A DNA stretch of 64,000 nucleotides from JBDTVS01 sp040007095 (GCA_040007095.1 JBDTVS010000162.1:51525-115524); one strand, 5' to 3'. Positions 46,340 to 56,081 are shown, numbered from the stretch's first letter. The notes: a model not told the origin generated them from the letters alone. Translations and numbers: made by a program.

Positions 46340-47209
46340 ATGGTGTTCACCGCACGTCACCTCGAAGAGTATCGGCGCGAGGGGTTCTGCCTGATCCCGG
46401 ATACGTTTTCACGCGAGGAATTGGCGAATCTCCAAGACGCGCTGCCCTCCGTCCTTTCCGAGCCGTCGCTCCGGCGCGTCGTCGAAAAGGACGGGCAGTC
46501 GGTTCGTTCCGTCTATGGATCGCATCAAACGCACGAGACCTTCGGCCGTCTCGTGCGACACCCCCGTCTGCTGAGCGCCGCCGAGTCGATCCTCGGCGGC
46601 GCGGTCTACGTGTACCAGTTCAAGATCAACATCAAGGCGCCGTTTGCCGGCGACGTCTGGGAATGGCATCAGGACTACATCTTCTGGCGTGAAGAAGACG
46701 GGATGCCCACCTCGCGCGTCGTCAACGTGGCGCTCTATCTCGACGCCGTCACGGAATTCAACGGTCCGCTGTTCTTCATTCCGCGGACGCACGTCCAGAG
46801 TGCGATTGATGTTGCCTCGCGCGACGCCGACGTCGCCGACACTATCGACGCGGCATACGGTGTACGGCCGTCGTGGCTCTCCAACCTGACCGCGGATCTC
46901 AAGTACTCGTTGCCGCGGGAGGTGGTGGCGAAACTGGCCACCCGTCACGGCCTCGTGTCGGCAAAGGGCGAGGCCGGATCGTCGTTGTTCTTCGACGCGA
47001 ATCTCGTGCACGCCTCCCCGAGCAACGTGTCGCCGTTTCCGCGTGCCATGGTGGTCATCACCTACAACAGCGTGGAGAACGCGCCGCCGCCCCGCACAGA
47101 CCGGCGGCCCGATTTCCTGGCCAGCCGCGACCCCACGCCGCTGGTGCCGCTTGCCGACGACGCGTTGACATCACCCGGCGTCGCGCGTCCGGAGCACGAC
47201 GGACGATGA
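46340..47209 (+). CDS. Phytanoyl-CoA dioxygenase (PhyH) family Fe(II)/2-oxoglutarate hydroxylase
   Basis: 289 residues. The non-haem iron ligands are visible: His110 and Asp112 in EWHQDYIFW and the distal His224 in NLVHASPSN, with Arg in FPRAMVVITYN to bind 2-oxoglutarate. Other family features are YRREGFCLIPDTF at the N-terminus and NVALYLDAVTEFNGPLFFIP in the core. The family includes ectoine, amino-acid and natural-product hydroxylases. It lies immediately upstream of the NHLM-type export operon and about 10 kb from the PKS-NRPS genes, so it could hydroxylate an amino acid or the acyl chain of that product; this is inference. The start has GGAG twelve bases upstream, rather distant. Confidence 0.88.
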   Translation: MVFTARHLEEYRREGFCLIPDTFSREELANLQDALPSVLSEPSLRRVVEKDGQSVRSVYGSHQTHETFGRLVRHPRLLSAAESILGGAVYVYQFKINIKAPFAGDVWEWHQDYIFWREEDGMPTSRVVNVALYLDAVTEFNGPLFFIPRTHVQSAIDVASRDADVADTIDAAYGVRPSWLSNLTADLKYSLPREVVAKLATRHGLVSAKGEAGSSLFFDANLVHASPSNVSPFPRAMVVITYNSVENAPPPRTDRRPDFLASRDPTPLVPLADDALTSPGVARPEHDGR

Positions 47210-47309
47210 GCGGCGCGGCCGTCAGTCTGATGGGCGTGGTCGGCGGCCCCGACTCCTGGCACGCGCCGGCTCGCCGACCAGGTGTAAAAGCGCACGCGGT
47301 GTCCATCGC

Positions 47310-47339
47310 TTGACGGGTTCGCGGACTCGCAGGTATTTA
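47310..47339 (+). promoter_or_regulatory. Candidate promoter of the NHLM export operon
   Basis: TTGACG (47310-47315; five of six consensus bases), an 18-bp spacer and TATTTA (47334-47339) lie in an AT-richer patch between the dioxygenase gene and the HlyD-like gene. The -10 match is weak. Confidence 0.35.
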
Positions 47340-47491
47340 TTCTCAGTGCCCGACGACTGGAGCGCCTCGAGGGGTCGGGTGTGGGCGACGCGGCGTTCGA
47401 CAGTGCGGCTCGACCCGTGCGGGTCTGGTGCCTCGACGACGGCGCCGCGCCCGCGGATGAGAAGCGACGACGCGCGAAAAGGAAGTGGTCC

Positions 47492-48496
47492 GTGACCGTG
47501 GAGGAGCCGCCGCCCTACCGGCAGATTGCCCTCGATCGACTCTCCTCGCCGGAGCAGCTGGATCAGGTGCTCCAGGTCACTCACCTGCGGAGCTGGCTCG
47601 CGCTCGGTGCGCTGGGCGCCCTCCTCGTCATTGCGCTCGTCTGGTCGATCGTCGGCTCGATCCCCACCAACGTCGTGGCGCGGGGAGTGCTGATCAGGCC
47701 TGGCGGCCTGTTGCAACTCTATGCGTCGGCCGACGGGAGCATCCTCGACGTCCCGGTCAGTGAGGGACAGGTCATCGCGAAGGGCGAACCAGTCGTCCGA
47801 CTCGACCAGGCGACGCTCGAACGCGAAATCGAAGAATTGAGGTCCCAGCTGACGATACTCCGTCAGTCCGCCGGATCGCAGCCCGGGGCGATCGGATCGC
47901 CCCGCGAGGATCGCACGGCAGTGGTACGGCAAGCCGAGCGGGCGCTCGCAGATCTGGTGGAGCGATTCAACAAGGCGAGCACGGTCAGCAGTCCGTCCAC
48001 GGGCCGCGTCCTCGAAATCAAGGTCCGCCCGGGGGATGTCGTCAGCCGGGGCACTCCGCTCGTCAGCCTGCAGCTCGTGGACAATGACGAAACCGGGCTC
48101 CAGCTGGTCGTCTACGTCCCTGCCTCGAACGGGAAGAACATCGCACCCGGCATGCTGGTGCAGATTGCCCCGGCTACGGCGGCCCGCGAGGAGTACGGGT
48201 TCCTGCTCGGAAAGGTCACGTCCGTGTCGGCATTCCCCGCGACTCGTGAGGGCATGATGCGCGTGCTGGCCAACGCCAGTCTCGTCGAGAACCTCTCGGC
48301 CGGCGGGGCGCCTTATGCCGTCTGGGCCGATCTCCTTCCTGATCCGACGTCCCAGAGCAAGTATCTGTGGTCCTCGTCCAAAGGCGGTCGCGTCACGGTG
48401 AACAGCGGGACCCTCTGCGAGGTCTTCATCAAGGTCCGCGAACAACGGCCGATCGAGCTGGTCTTGCCGCTGCTCCAGCAGGTCTCTGGTCTCTGA
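47492..48496 (+). CDS. NHLM-type secretion system HlyD-like membrane fusion protein
   Basis: 334 residues from GTG 47492, which has AAAGGAAG six bases upstream; the frame extends to GTG 47381, but the extra residues do not resemble the family. The N-terminal segment YRQIALDRLSSPEQLDQVLQ followed by one membrane helix (WLALGALGALLVIALVWSIV) is the signature of the HlyD subunit of NHLM bacteriocin export systems. It is followed by a split lipoyl/barrel region with a short coiled coil (LDQATLEREIEELRSQLTIL). The helical hairpin is short compared with type I secretion adaptors. It should work with the two ABC proteins encoded directly downstream; the stop is one base from the next ATG (TGAGATG). 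Confidence 0.9.
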   Translation: MTVEEPPPYRQIALDRLSSPEQLDQVLQVTHLRSWLALGALGALLVIALVWSIVGSIPTNVVARGVLIRPGGLLQLYASADGSILDVPVSEGQVIAKGEPVVRLDQATLEREIEELRSQLTILRQSAGSQPGAIGSPREDRTAVVRQAERALADLVERFNKASTVSSPSTGRVLEIKVRPGDVVSRGTPLVSLQLVDNDETGLQLVVYVPASNGKNIAPGMLVQIAPATAAREEYGFLLGKVTSVSAFPATREGMMRVLANASLVENLSAGGAPYAVWADLLPDPTSQSKYLWSSSKGGRVTVNSGTLCEVFIKVREQRPIELVLPLLQQVSGL

Positions 48497-48497
48497 G

Positions 48498-50693
48498 ATG
48501 GCGGACACCTCCCCGCCGCCCACGCCGCGCGCGGGCGTAACGCGGCCGCGTCAGCGGGTGGTGACGCCGACCATGCTCCAGTTGGAGGCCGTCGAATCGG
48601 GCGCGGCCGCGCTGGGAATGGTGCTCGGATCGCTCGGCCGGTTCGTGACGCTCGAGGAGCTGCGCCTCGAGTGCGGCGTGTCGCGGGACGGCAGCAAGGC
48701 CGAAAATCTCGTGCGCGCGGCCCGCAAGTACGGTCTCGAGGGCACCATCGTCCGTTGCGAACCCGACGACCTGCGCGGGCTGGCGTTCCCGGTGATCCTC
48801 TTTTGGAACTTCAACCACTTCGTCGTCCTCGAGGGGTTCAAGCGCGAGACGGCTTACCTGAACGATCCCGCGACGGGCTCACGTCTGGCGACGACCGCGG
48901 AGCTCGATGCCAGCTTCACCGGGCTCGCCATCACGTTCACGGTCACGCCCGCTTTCCAGCGCGGCGGATCGCCGCCGCGCCTGCTTCCCGCCCTCCGCCG
49001 GCGGCTGCGCGGATCGGAGACCGCCCTGCTCTTCGCCGTGCTCACGGGGGTCGCTCTCGTCATTCCGGGCCTGGCGATTCCCACCTTCACGCGGATCTTC
49101 GTCGACGAGGTGCTCGTCAACCAGCTGAACGACTGGCTGCGGCCGCTGCTGCTCGGGATGGCCATCACGACGGCCCTGCGTGCCCTGCTCACCTGGCTCC
49201 AAGAGCGCTGTCTGCTGCGTCTGAAGGCGAAGATGGCCATCAGCACCTCCGGCATCTATTTCTCGCACGTGCTCCGGTTGCCGATCGCGTTTTTCACGCA
49301 GCGATGGCCCGGCGAGATCGGCACGCGCGTGCAGATCAACGACGACGTGGCCGCCGTGCTCTCGGGCGACGCGGCACGGACCTGCATCAGCCTGATCACG
49401 GTGCTGTTCTACGCGGCGGTCATGCTGTCGTACGACCCGCTGATGACGGCGATGACCGTCGGCCTCGCTGCAGTCAACGTCGTGGCGTTACGCCTCGTCT
49501 CCGAGCGGCGCTCCGAGAGCAACGAGAAGGCGGTGCGAGCGGGCGGACAGGTCGACGGTGCGTCGATGGGTGGGCTCCAGATGATGGAGAGCCTCAAGGG
49601 AACCGGGACCGAGGACGAGTTCTTCGGGAGCTGGTGCGGCCGCTATGTGAAATGGTTGAACGCGGAGAACGAGCTCTCGGTCTACACGGTGTATTTGATG
49701 GCCGTCCCGCCGCTCCTCTCGACGTTGAACACCGTGGCGATACTGCTGATCGGCGGCATGCGCGTGATGGACGGCAGGCTCACGATTGGCATGCTGGTCG
49801 CGTTCCAGAGTCTGTCGGAAAGCTTCATGGAGCCGGTGACGGAGCTCACGGATCTCGGGAGCACCCTCCAGAACGTCCGGGGCGACATCGCGCGGCTCGA
49901 CGACGCGCTGCGCTATCCGTCAGATCCGCAAGTGCCGACGATCACCACCGCTCTCGCGCCGACCCGGGTCGTGCGGCTCAAGGGGCATGTGGAGCTTCGC
50001 GACGTGACGTTCGGGTACAGCCGGGTCGATCCACCGCTGATCGAGGGGCTGAGTCTCACGATTCACCCGGGCTCGCGAGTGGCGCTGGTGGGGGGATCCG
50101 GCAGCGGCAAGTCCACCGTGGCCCGCCTGGTCTGCGGACTGTACGAGCCGTGGTCTGGCGATGTGCTCTTCGACGGCCGGCCGCGACGGGAGACGGCCCC
50201 GGCCGTGCTGAACAACTCGATCGGCGTCGTCGACCAGGAGATCTTCCTCTTCGCCGGACCGCTGCGGAGCAATCTCACGCTCTGGGATACCACCACGCCG
50301 GAAGCGAGCCTCGTGCGCGCCGCCAAGGATGCGCGCGTCCACGAAGACATCGTGCTGCGATCCGGCGGATACGACACGCTGCTCGAGGAAGGGGGACAGA
50401 ACTTCAGCGGCGGTCAGCGGCAGCGGCTCGAGATCGCGCGGGCGCTCGTCAACGATCCGAGCATCCTGGTGCTGGACGAAGCCACCAGCGCGCTCGACGC
50501 GCACACGGAGAAGATCATCGACGATCACCTGCGGCGGCGCGGCTGCAGCTGCCTGATCGTCGCGCACCGACTCAGCGCGATTCGCGACGCGGATGAAATC
50601 GTCGTCCTCGATCGCGGCCGGGTCGTGGAGCGAGGCACACACGAGCAGTTGATAGCCTCCGACGGGCACTACGCGCAGCTGATTCAGAGCTGA
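48498..50693 (+). CDS. NHLM-type ABC exporter 1, C39-like domain with Cys replaced by Ser
   Basis: 731 residues: a C39 peptidase-like domain (about 20-150), a six-helix membrane domain (about 170-450) and a nucleotide-binding domain (GGSGSGKST, FSGGQRQRLEIARAL, ILVLDEATSALD). The peptidase region follows the NHLM pattern closely (TPTMLQLEAVESGAAALGMV, ECGVSRDGSK, FWNFNHFVVLEG), but the catalytic Cys of VECGAA is Ser34 (TCG, 48597-48599). His107 and the downstream Asp (DPATG) remain. In active members this domain cleaves the double-glycine leader of a peptide during export. Loss of Cys predicts no leader cleavage, as in HlyB-type C39-like domains. No precursor peptide was seen. The cargo could be leaderless, perhaps the lipopeptide made by the linked PKS-NRPS. 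Confidence 0.92.
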   Translation: MADTSPPPTPRAGVTRPRQRVVTPTMLQLEAVESGAAALGMVLGSLGRFVTLEELRLECGVSRDGSKAENLVRAARKYGLEGTIVRCEPDDLRGLAFPVILFWNFNHFVVLEGFKRETAYLNDPATGSRLATTAELDASFTGLAITFTVTPAFQRGGSPPRLLPALRRRLRGSETALLFAVLTGVALVIPGLAIPTFTRIFVDEVLVNQLNDWLRPLLLGMAITTALRALLTWLQERCLLRLKAKMAISTSGIYFSHVLRLPIAFFTQRWPGEIGTRVQINDDVAAVLSGDAARTCISLITVLFYAAVMLSYDPLMTAMTVGLAAVNVVALRLVSERRSESNEKAVRAGGQVDGASMGGLQMMESLKGTGTEDEFFGSWCGRYVKWLNAENELSVYTVYLMAVPPLLSTLNTVAILLIGGMRVMDGRLTIGMLVAFQSLSESFMEPVTELTDLGSTLQNVRGDIARLDDALRYPSDPQVPTITTALAPTRVVRLKGHVELRDVTFGYSRVDPPLIEGLSLTIHPGSRVALVGGSGSGKSTVARLVCGLYEPWSGDVLFDGRPRRETAPAVLNNSIGVVDQEIFLFAGPLRSNLTLWDTTTPEASLVRAAKDARVHEDIVLRSGGYDTLLEEGGQNFSGGQRQRLEIARALVNDPSILVLDEATSALDAHTEKIIDDHLRRRGCSCLIVAHRLSAIRDADEIVVLDRGRVVERGTHEQLIASDGHYAQLIQS

Positions 50694-50756
50694 AGGCCGC
50701 GGGTCGCCCCGGGCGGTCCGGCGGTCGTACCGGCTCACGAGCCACGAGGAGACGCA

Positions 50757-53708
50757 TTGTCCGACGCTCTCTCCGACACCGTACCGCGTCCTCAAATCGC
50801 ATCGCTGTTCCGGCAGCATGGGGTTGAGGAGCACGTCGCGGGAAACACCCCGTTCCTGCTCGACGCGCCTGGCACCGTCTGGCTGGTCACGACGGGGCGC
50901 GTCGACGTGTTCTCGGTCGCGGTCCGCGACGGCCGGCCCGAAGGGTCACGGCATCACTTCTTCACGGCTGACGTGGGCGACGCCCTGTTCGGCGTGGATC
51001 TGGAACGGTACGGCAACGGGCAGGGTTTTCTCGCCGTGGGCGTCGTCGGCACCCGGTTGCTGCGGCTCGGTCTCCAGATGCTGCGGGCGGCCGCCCGCCA
51101 GGACGGTATCGACGGCTTCGACGCCCTCGTGGAGCGATGGGTGCTCGGGCTGTCCAGCGGAAGTTCGCGCAGCATCTTCCCTCACCCGCGCGCCGACCTG
51201 GTCCTCGAGCCTGGCGAACGTGGAGACGTCCCCGCCGGGGGGCGGTTCAAGGCGCGCAAGGGGGTGGTCTGGATCGCGCACGAGGCGGGCGCATCGCTCT
51301 TCCTCGGCATGGAGGAACCCAGCGCCGACCCCGGCGCGCTGTTCCCGATCACGGTCGATACGTGGATGCAGGCGCTGGAGCCGGCGGTGGTCAGCGCGGT
51401 CTCAACCGCAGCGGCGCTCGCCGGCGACAACGGGTGGCAGGGGCTCGAGACGTTCTACGCGACCCTTTTCCAGTGCGAGTTCTTCAACATCGGTCTGGCG
51501 GCCGCGGACGAACTGAACCGCCTGCAGGAGAAGACCCAGCGCGACCGGCGCGTCACGCAGGCCGCCCTCGACGACCTCGCGTCGGTCCTGTCGCGGCCTG
51601 GCGATCCGATCAGGCGCGACGCGGTCGAAGGTGGTGCGCTGATCATCGCGTGCGGTCTCGTCGGCGAGCGCATGGGGTTCTCCGTCAAGAGCCCGCCCAA
51701 GCCCAACGAAGATGAGCTCGTGGACGATCCGGTGCGCGAGATCGCACGCGCCTCGAAAGTACGCGTCCGGCAGGTCACGCTGACCGGCGACTGGTGGCGG
51801 AACGAGACCACTCCGCTCGTGGCGTTCCTCGCCGATTCGCAACAGGCGGTCGCGCTGCTGTCCGACGGGACGCGGATGGTGGTGCACGATCCGACCGAGG
51901 ACACCAGGCGCCCGCTCACCCAGTCCGAGGCACGGCGCCTCGAGCCCCGCGCGTACGCCTTCAGCCCGCCGTTCCCCGACAAGGCGCTCACGCCCTGGGA
52001 CATCTTCCGCTTTGGTGCGGCGCGAGAACGGCGCGATTTCGGCGTGACCATGCTCGTCGGCCTGGGCACGGGCGTCCTCGCCATGCTGACGCCCTTCTTC
52101 ATGGGGCTGCTGGTCGATTCGGTCCTGCCGGAGGGGTCGCGCAGCGGACTGGTGATGATGGGCATCATCCTCGCGGCCGTCGGCATTTCGACGACGCTGT
52201 TCGACACGGTTCGCGCGCTGGGATCGGTGCGCCTCGAAATCAAGCTCAGCGGATCGGTCCAGCCGGCGATGTGGGATCGCCTGCTGAATCTGCCGGTGTC
52301 GTTCTTCCGCCGCTACACCGCCGGCGACCTGGCCGAGCGCGTGGCCTACGTCGACGCGATTCGCCGGATTCTCACCGGCGCCACGGTCGACAGTCTCATG
52401 ACCGGCATCTTCTCCAGCTTTCTGTTCCTGCTCCTCTTCTACTACAGCTGGAAGCTCGCAATCGTGGCCACGGGGCTGGTACTCGTTGCGCTGGCCGTGA
52501 CATCGCTCGCGCTCTATCTCAAGCTGCAGCTGCAGCGTTCGATCATCCAGGCGCAGGGGCAGATCTCCGGCCTCGTCCTGCAGCTCCTGACCGGAATCGC
52601 CAAGCTGCGGGTGAGCGGTGCCGAAGGGCGTGCGTTTTCGGAGTGGGCGAAGGCGTTCGCGCAGCAGAAACGGCTCGAACTGCGTACGGCAGAGATCGAG
52701 GCGATGCTGGAGGTGTTCAGTGCCGCGTTCCCCGTCGTGTCGTCGATTTGTCTGTTCACCGTCATGATCTCGATCACCCAGGATGCGGCGCGGAGCGGCA
52801 CGGCCCCGCTCTCGACGGGAGACTTCATCGCGTTCAACGGCGCGTTCGCCACGTTCATTGCCGAGAGTCAGCGCCTCGCCATGGCGACCCTGTCCGTGCT
52901 GTCGGTGATTCCACTGTTCGAGCGCGCCAAGCCGATCCTCGCGGCGCGCCCGGAAGTGGACACGAACAAGACCGATCCGGGCGACCTGAACGGTCTCATC
53001 GAGATCGACCACTTATCCTTCCGCTACGATCCGGACGGGCCCCCGATCCTCGATGACTTGACCATGAAGATCCGGCCCGGCGAGTTCGTGGCGATTGTCG
53101 GCCCGTCAGGATCAGGGAAATCGACGCTGCTGCGATTGCTGCTCGGCCTGGAGGCCCCGGAGACGGGCTCGATTTACTACGACGGCCGCGATCTGCAGTT
53201 GCTCGACGTGCAGCGCCTCCGCCGCCGCATCGGCGTGGTGATGCAGAACGCACAAATCCGGCACGGCACGATCTTCGAGAACATCGTCGGGGCGGGACCC
53301 TGTTCGATCGAGGACGCGTGGGCGGCGGCGCGAATGGCGGGACTGGACGCCGACCTCGGGGCGATGCCCATGGGCATGCACACCGTCTTGCAGCAGGGTG
53401 GGGTGACGCTGTCCGGCGGTCAGCGCCAGCGGCTGAGCATCGCGCGCGCGATCGTGAGCCGACCGCGGGTGATCTTCTTTGACGAAGCCACCAGCGCCCT
53501 CGACAACCGCACGCAGGCGGTCGTCAGCCGCAGTCTGCATGATCTGCAGGCGACGCGCCTCGCCATCGCCCACCGGCTCAGCACCGTCACGCATGCCGAC
53601 CGCATTTTCGTCCTGCAGGCCGGTCGCATCGTCCAGACTGGAACGTATCAGGAGTTGGCGAGCCAGGACGGTCTGTTTCTCGATTTGATGAAGCGACAAC
53701 TGCTCTGA
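50757..53708 (+). CDS. NHLM-type ABC exporter 2, permease/ATP-binding protein with long N-terminal domain
   Basis: 983 residues from TTG 50757, supported by GAGGAG five bases upstream. The first roughly 430 residues form a soluble domain that starts like a cyclic-nucleotide-binding fold (FLLDAPGTVWLVTTGRVDVFSVAV), followed by the family's conserved region (TLTGDWWRNETTPLVAFLAD). There is no C39 peptidase. The membrane domain (about 435-700; FSSFLFLLLFYYSWKLAIVA) and the ATPase (GPSGSGKSTLLRLLLG, LSGGQRQRLSIARAIV, FFDEATSALD) follow. This layout matches the second ABC protein of NHLM systems, which pairs with the peptidase-type ABC protein. It lies 63 bp after exporter 1 in the same operon. 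Confidence 0.92.
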   Translation: MSDALSDTVPRPQIASLFRQHGVEEHVAGNTPFLLDAPGTVWLVTTGRVDVFSVAVRDGRPEGSRHHFFTADVGDALFGVDLERYGNGQGFLAVGVVGTRLLRLGLQMLRAAARQDGIDGFDALVERWVLGLSSGSSRSIFPHPRADLVLEPGERGDVPAGGRFKARKGVVWIAHEAGASLFLGMEEPSADPGALFPITVDTWMQALEPAVVSAVSTAAALAGDNGWQGLETFYATLFQCEFFNIGLAAADELNRLQEKTQRDRRVTQAALDDLASVLSRPGDPIRRDAVEGGALIIACGLVGERMGFSVKSPPKPNEDELVDDPVREIARASKVRVRQVTLTGDWWRNETTPLVAFLADSQQAVALLSDGTRMVVHDPTEDTRRPLTQSEARRLEPRAYAFSPPFPDKALTPWDIFRFGAARERRDFGVTMLVGLGTGVLAMLTPFFMGLLVDSVLPEGSRSGLVMMGIILAAVGISTTLFDTVRALGSVRLEIKLSGSVQPAMWDRLLNLPVSFFRRYTAGDLAERVAYVDAIRRILTGATVDSLMTGIFSSFLFLLLFYYSWKLAIVATGLVLVALAVTSLALYLKLQLQRSIIQAQGQISGLVLQLLTGIAKLRVSGAEGRAFSEWAKAFAQQKRLELRTAEIEAMLEVFSAAFPVVSSICLFTVMISITQDAARSGTAPLSTGDFIAFNGAFATFIAESQRLAMATLSVLSVIPLFERAKPILAARPEVDTNKTDPGDLNGLIEIDHLSFRYDPDGPPILDDLTMKIRPGEFVAIVGPSGSGKSTLLRLLLGLEAPETGSIYYDGRDLQLLDVQRLRRRIGVVMQNAQIRHGTIFENIVGAGPCSIEDAWAAARMAGLDADLGAMPMGMHTVLQQGGVTLSGGQRQRLSIARAIVSRPRVIFFDEATSALDNRTQAVVSRSLHDLQATRLAIAHRLSTVTHADRIFVLQAGRIVQTGTYQELASQDGLFLDLMKRQLL

Positions 53709-53775
53709 GGCGCCTCTCCGGCGCGGCGTGTATACTATCTCTCTTCTGCCCAATTGAATGGAGGGCCATACGACC

Positions 53776-54468
53776 ATGTGGCGTGTCCCGCTCATCCTGT
53801 CATGTCTGTTCGGATTATCGTGTGCATCGTCCGGTCGGACACCCGGTCAGACGGGCGATCTCAGCCCGGGCCGCGCGCTCTCGCGCGCGCGCACCGCTCT
53901 CATGACAAACCATCTCGCTGACGCGCTGCCCTTGTACGCACAGGTGCTCGCCTCCAATCGCGCGAGCATGACGCAGCGCGGCGAAGCGCTGTATTTCACC
54001 TCGATCCTGCATACGCTGCCCGATCCGGCGCTCCGTGACCTGAACGATGCGCGCAGCAAAATCGTCGAACTGCAGAGCTTCCCGCACGAGCGCTGGCTCG
54101 AGATCGGCTCGGTGCGAGCGCTCCTCGACGAGCGCCAGCAGCTGCTCGACCAGAGCGCCGCTGCCGACGCGCAATCCAAAGCGACCGTTGCAGCGCGCGA
54201 CGGCGAGATCCTGACGCTGCGCCGCGCGCTCGACGACAGCATTCGCGACACGCAAGCGGCGTCCGAACGGGCAAGCGCCGTCGAGGCCACGGTCCAAACG
54301 GCCGGCGATCAGCTGACCACGCTGCGGCGCGACAATGCCCGGCTCCGTTCGGAGCTGACCTCCAGCCAGCAGGAGGTGACCCGGGCCCGCGAAGAGCTGA
54401 TTCAGAAGGATGAAGCGCTGAAGCGGGTGGCGCAGGCCGCTATCAGAATAAGAAAGCAACAACAGTAG
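53776..54468 (+). CDS. Coiled-coil (lipo)protein of unknown function
   Basis: 230 residues from ATG 53776 (MWRVPLILSCLFGLSCASSG); GGAGGG lies ten bases upstream. The signal ends near a Cys, although the lipobox is imperfect. Residues 20-100 contain a TPR-like stretch (ALSRARTALMTNHLADALPL; YAQVLASNRASMTQRGEALY), and residues 110-230 are a long heptad-rich coiled coil ending in IRIRKQQQ. It resembles small envelope lipoproteins that accompany signalling or secretion systems, but no family is certain. TATACT at 53731-53736 could be a -10 element, with no good -35. It sits between the exporter and the phosphatase, so it may support either. Confidence 0.65.
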   Translation: MWRVPLILSCLFGLSCASSGRTPGQTGDLSPGRALSRARTALMTNHLADALPLYAQVLASNRASMTQRGEALYFTSILHTLPDPALRDLNDARSKIVELQSFPHERWLEIGSVRALLDERQQLLDQSAAADAQSKATVAARDGEILTLRRALDDSIRDTQAASERASAVEATVQTAGDQLTTLRRDNARLRSELTSSQQEVTRAREELIQKDEALKRVAQAAIRIRKQQQ

Positions 54469-54527
54469 AGGGAACGCGACCACGCGAGCGGCGCTGCCTC
54501 GGCCGACACGCCGCCGTTAATCAGCCC

Positions 54528-56081
54528 TCAGTTGAACGCCACCTCCACGATCGACACGTCGTCATCGAAGGTCTGACGGCCGCTGATCTTGCGGACGGTC
54601 GTCAGCGCGGCGTCGAGCGTCGAGCTTCCGTGCGTCGAGGCGTTGGTCAGGTGGCGGACGAACTCGCTGAACGACATCATCCGCCCTTCGCTGACCGGCA
54701 CCTCGTAAAGGCCGTCACTGAACACGTACAGCCTGGCGCCGCCGTCGAGCGTCTCGGACCTGGTTTCGAACGGAATGTCCGGGATCATCCCGACAATCAT
54801 CCCGCCGGTGCCCAACTCCGCGACCTCGGGGCCCGTGGTCCCGGTCTTCTTCACCAGCACCGCCGGCGGGTGACCACCGCTCGCGTAGACCAGGCGCCGG
54901 GTGCTTTTCTGATAGACGCCATACCAGATCGTGAAATAGTGATCACCGTGCTCCTCCATCGGGAAGCGCTCATTCAGCGCCGCCAGCACGATCCCCGGGT
55001 TCTTGAAATCCACGTCGGGCAGGGCCTTGGCGCGGAGGATGTTCATCACCGAGATCGACACCATGGCGGCGCCAACGCCGTGCCCGCAGACGTCCAGCAG
55101 ATACAGCGCCATGTGATCATGGTCCAGCCACTCGTGTCCGAACGCGTCACCGCCGAGCTGCGTGGACGGGATGAACCGCCATTCGGTACGGACTTCGCCT
55201 TCAAGCGGTGACGGCAGCAGGGAGCGGACGTAGGCCGCGGCTTCGGCCAGCTCCGCTTTGAGATGCTCGTGGCTGACGAGCACCTCCGTCTGCACTTCCA
55301 GCAGGTTCTTCGACATGCTGTTGAACGATTCGGCCAGTTCGCGAAGCTCATCACGCCGTCCGAGCGGAATTTGATGGTCGAGCATGCCGGCGCCGAGCAG
55401 CGCGGCGCCGCCGCGCAAGACCGCCAGCCCGCTGGAGAGTCGCCGCGAAAAGCCCACCGCGACGACGATGGCGACGACGATGGAGATGACGAAGATTGAG
55501 AGCGAGATGCCGTTGGTGAGGCGTTCCACGCGCGCGAAGTTGGCCGTGGCCACTTCGGCACGACGCTCCTCGCTCGACTGCAGCGATTGCAGCGCCTTCG
55601 TCGTCTCACCGGCGGCGTCTGTCGCGGTTGTCGCCAGCGCAGCGACCTGCTGCTGCTGCTCGGCGTTCAGTTGCTCTGGCAAAATAGCGCGATAGAACTC
55701 TGTCCACGTCGCGCGAAGCTTGTCGAACTGCTGAGCAAGCCGGTCCAGGCTGGCGCGATCCTCGCTGTCAGCCAGGCCGCGCAGCGCCTGAGCCCGCTCG
55801 CCCAGGCTGTTCAAGCGCTCGGTCATTTGCGTCAGCTGTTCCTCGTTGACGCCCGCGGACTTGAGGTCGGCGGCCAGCTGCGCGAGGATGTTCCCTTCCT
55901 TCTGACGGTCGTCGACCTGCCGGTCCAGGTTGGCGAGAATCACCGATCGCGATGCGGCGGCCTGAACTTCGCGCATGCTCTCGCTGCGCCGGGCATTGCC
56001 CCAGAAAAAGACGCCGAGATTGATGGCGAACAGCACAAGAATCGCGGAAAACGATAAAGCCAGCTCGTTCTTGATCGTCAT
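54528..56081 (-). CDS. Membrane SpoIIE/RsbU-type PP2C phosphatase with HAMP domain
   Basis: 517 residues. TM1 (about 8-28, SFSAILVLFAINLGVFFWGN) and TM2 (about 193-213) enclose a helical periplasmic sensor region rich in Gln and Glu. A HAMP linker follows (RRLSSGLAVLRGGAALLGAG; FNSMSKNLLEVQTEV). The catalytic PP2C-like domain has LGGDAFGHEWLD, LLDVCGHGVGAAM, YASGGHPPA, YVFSDGLYE and DDDVSIVEV, with the metal-binding Asp present. Such enzymes dephosphorylate the STAS antagonist and so activate the partner switch. The likely partners, an RsbW-like kinase and a STAS protein, are encoded divergently on the other side of a 316-bp gap. Confidence 0.93.
   Translation of the reverse strand: MTIKNELALSFSAILVLFAINLGVFFWGNARRSESMREVQAAASRSVILANLDRQVDDRQKEGNILAQLAADLKSAGVNEEQLTQMTERLNSLGERAQALRGLADSEDRASLDRLAQQFDKLRATWTEFYRAILPEQLNAEQQQQVAALATTATDAAGETTKALQSLQSSEERRAEVATANFARVERLTNGISLSIFVISIVVAIVVAVGFSRRLSSGLAVLRGGAALLGAGMLDHQIPLGRRDELRELAESFNSMSKNLLEVQTEVLVSHEHLKAELAEAAAYVRSLLPSPLEGEVRTEWRFIPSTQLGGDAFGHEWLDHDHMALYLLDVCGHGVGAAMVSISVMNILRAKALPDVDFKNPGIVLAALNERFPMEEHGDHYFTIWYGVYQKSTRRLVYASGGHPPAVLVKKTGTTGPEVAELGTGGMIVGMIPDIPFETRSETLDGGARLYVFSDGLYEVPVSEGRMMSFSEFVRHLTNASTHGSSTLDAALTTVRKISGRQTFDDDVSIVEVAFN

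Noticed and set aside
46270..46692. Separate membrane protein gene starting MTIRGRNSLAFF
   Set aside because: After about 25 residues it overlaps the dioxygenase gene out of frame and becomes Arg-rich shadow sequence.
47381..47491. Upstream GTG start of the HlyD-like gene
   Set aside because: The extra 37 residues are Arg/Asp-rich and unlike the family, and GTG 47492 has a better ribosome site.
51402..53012. 536-residue frame antisense to ABC exporter 2
   Set aside because: Codon shadow; the plus strand has Walker, signature and membrane segments.
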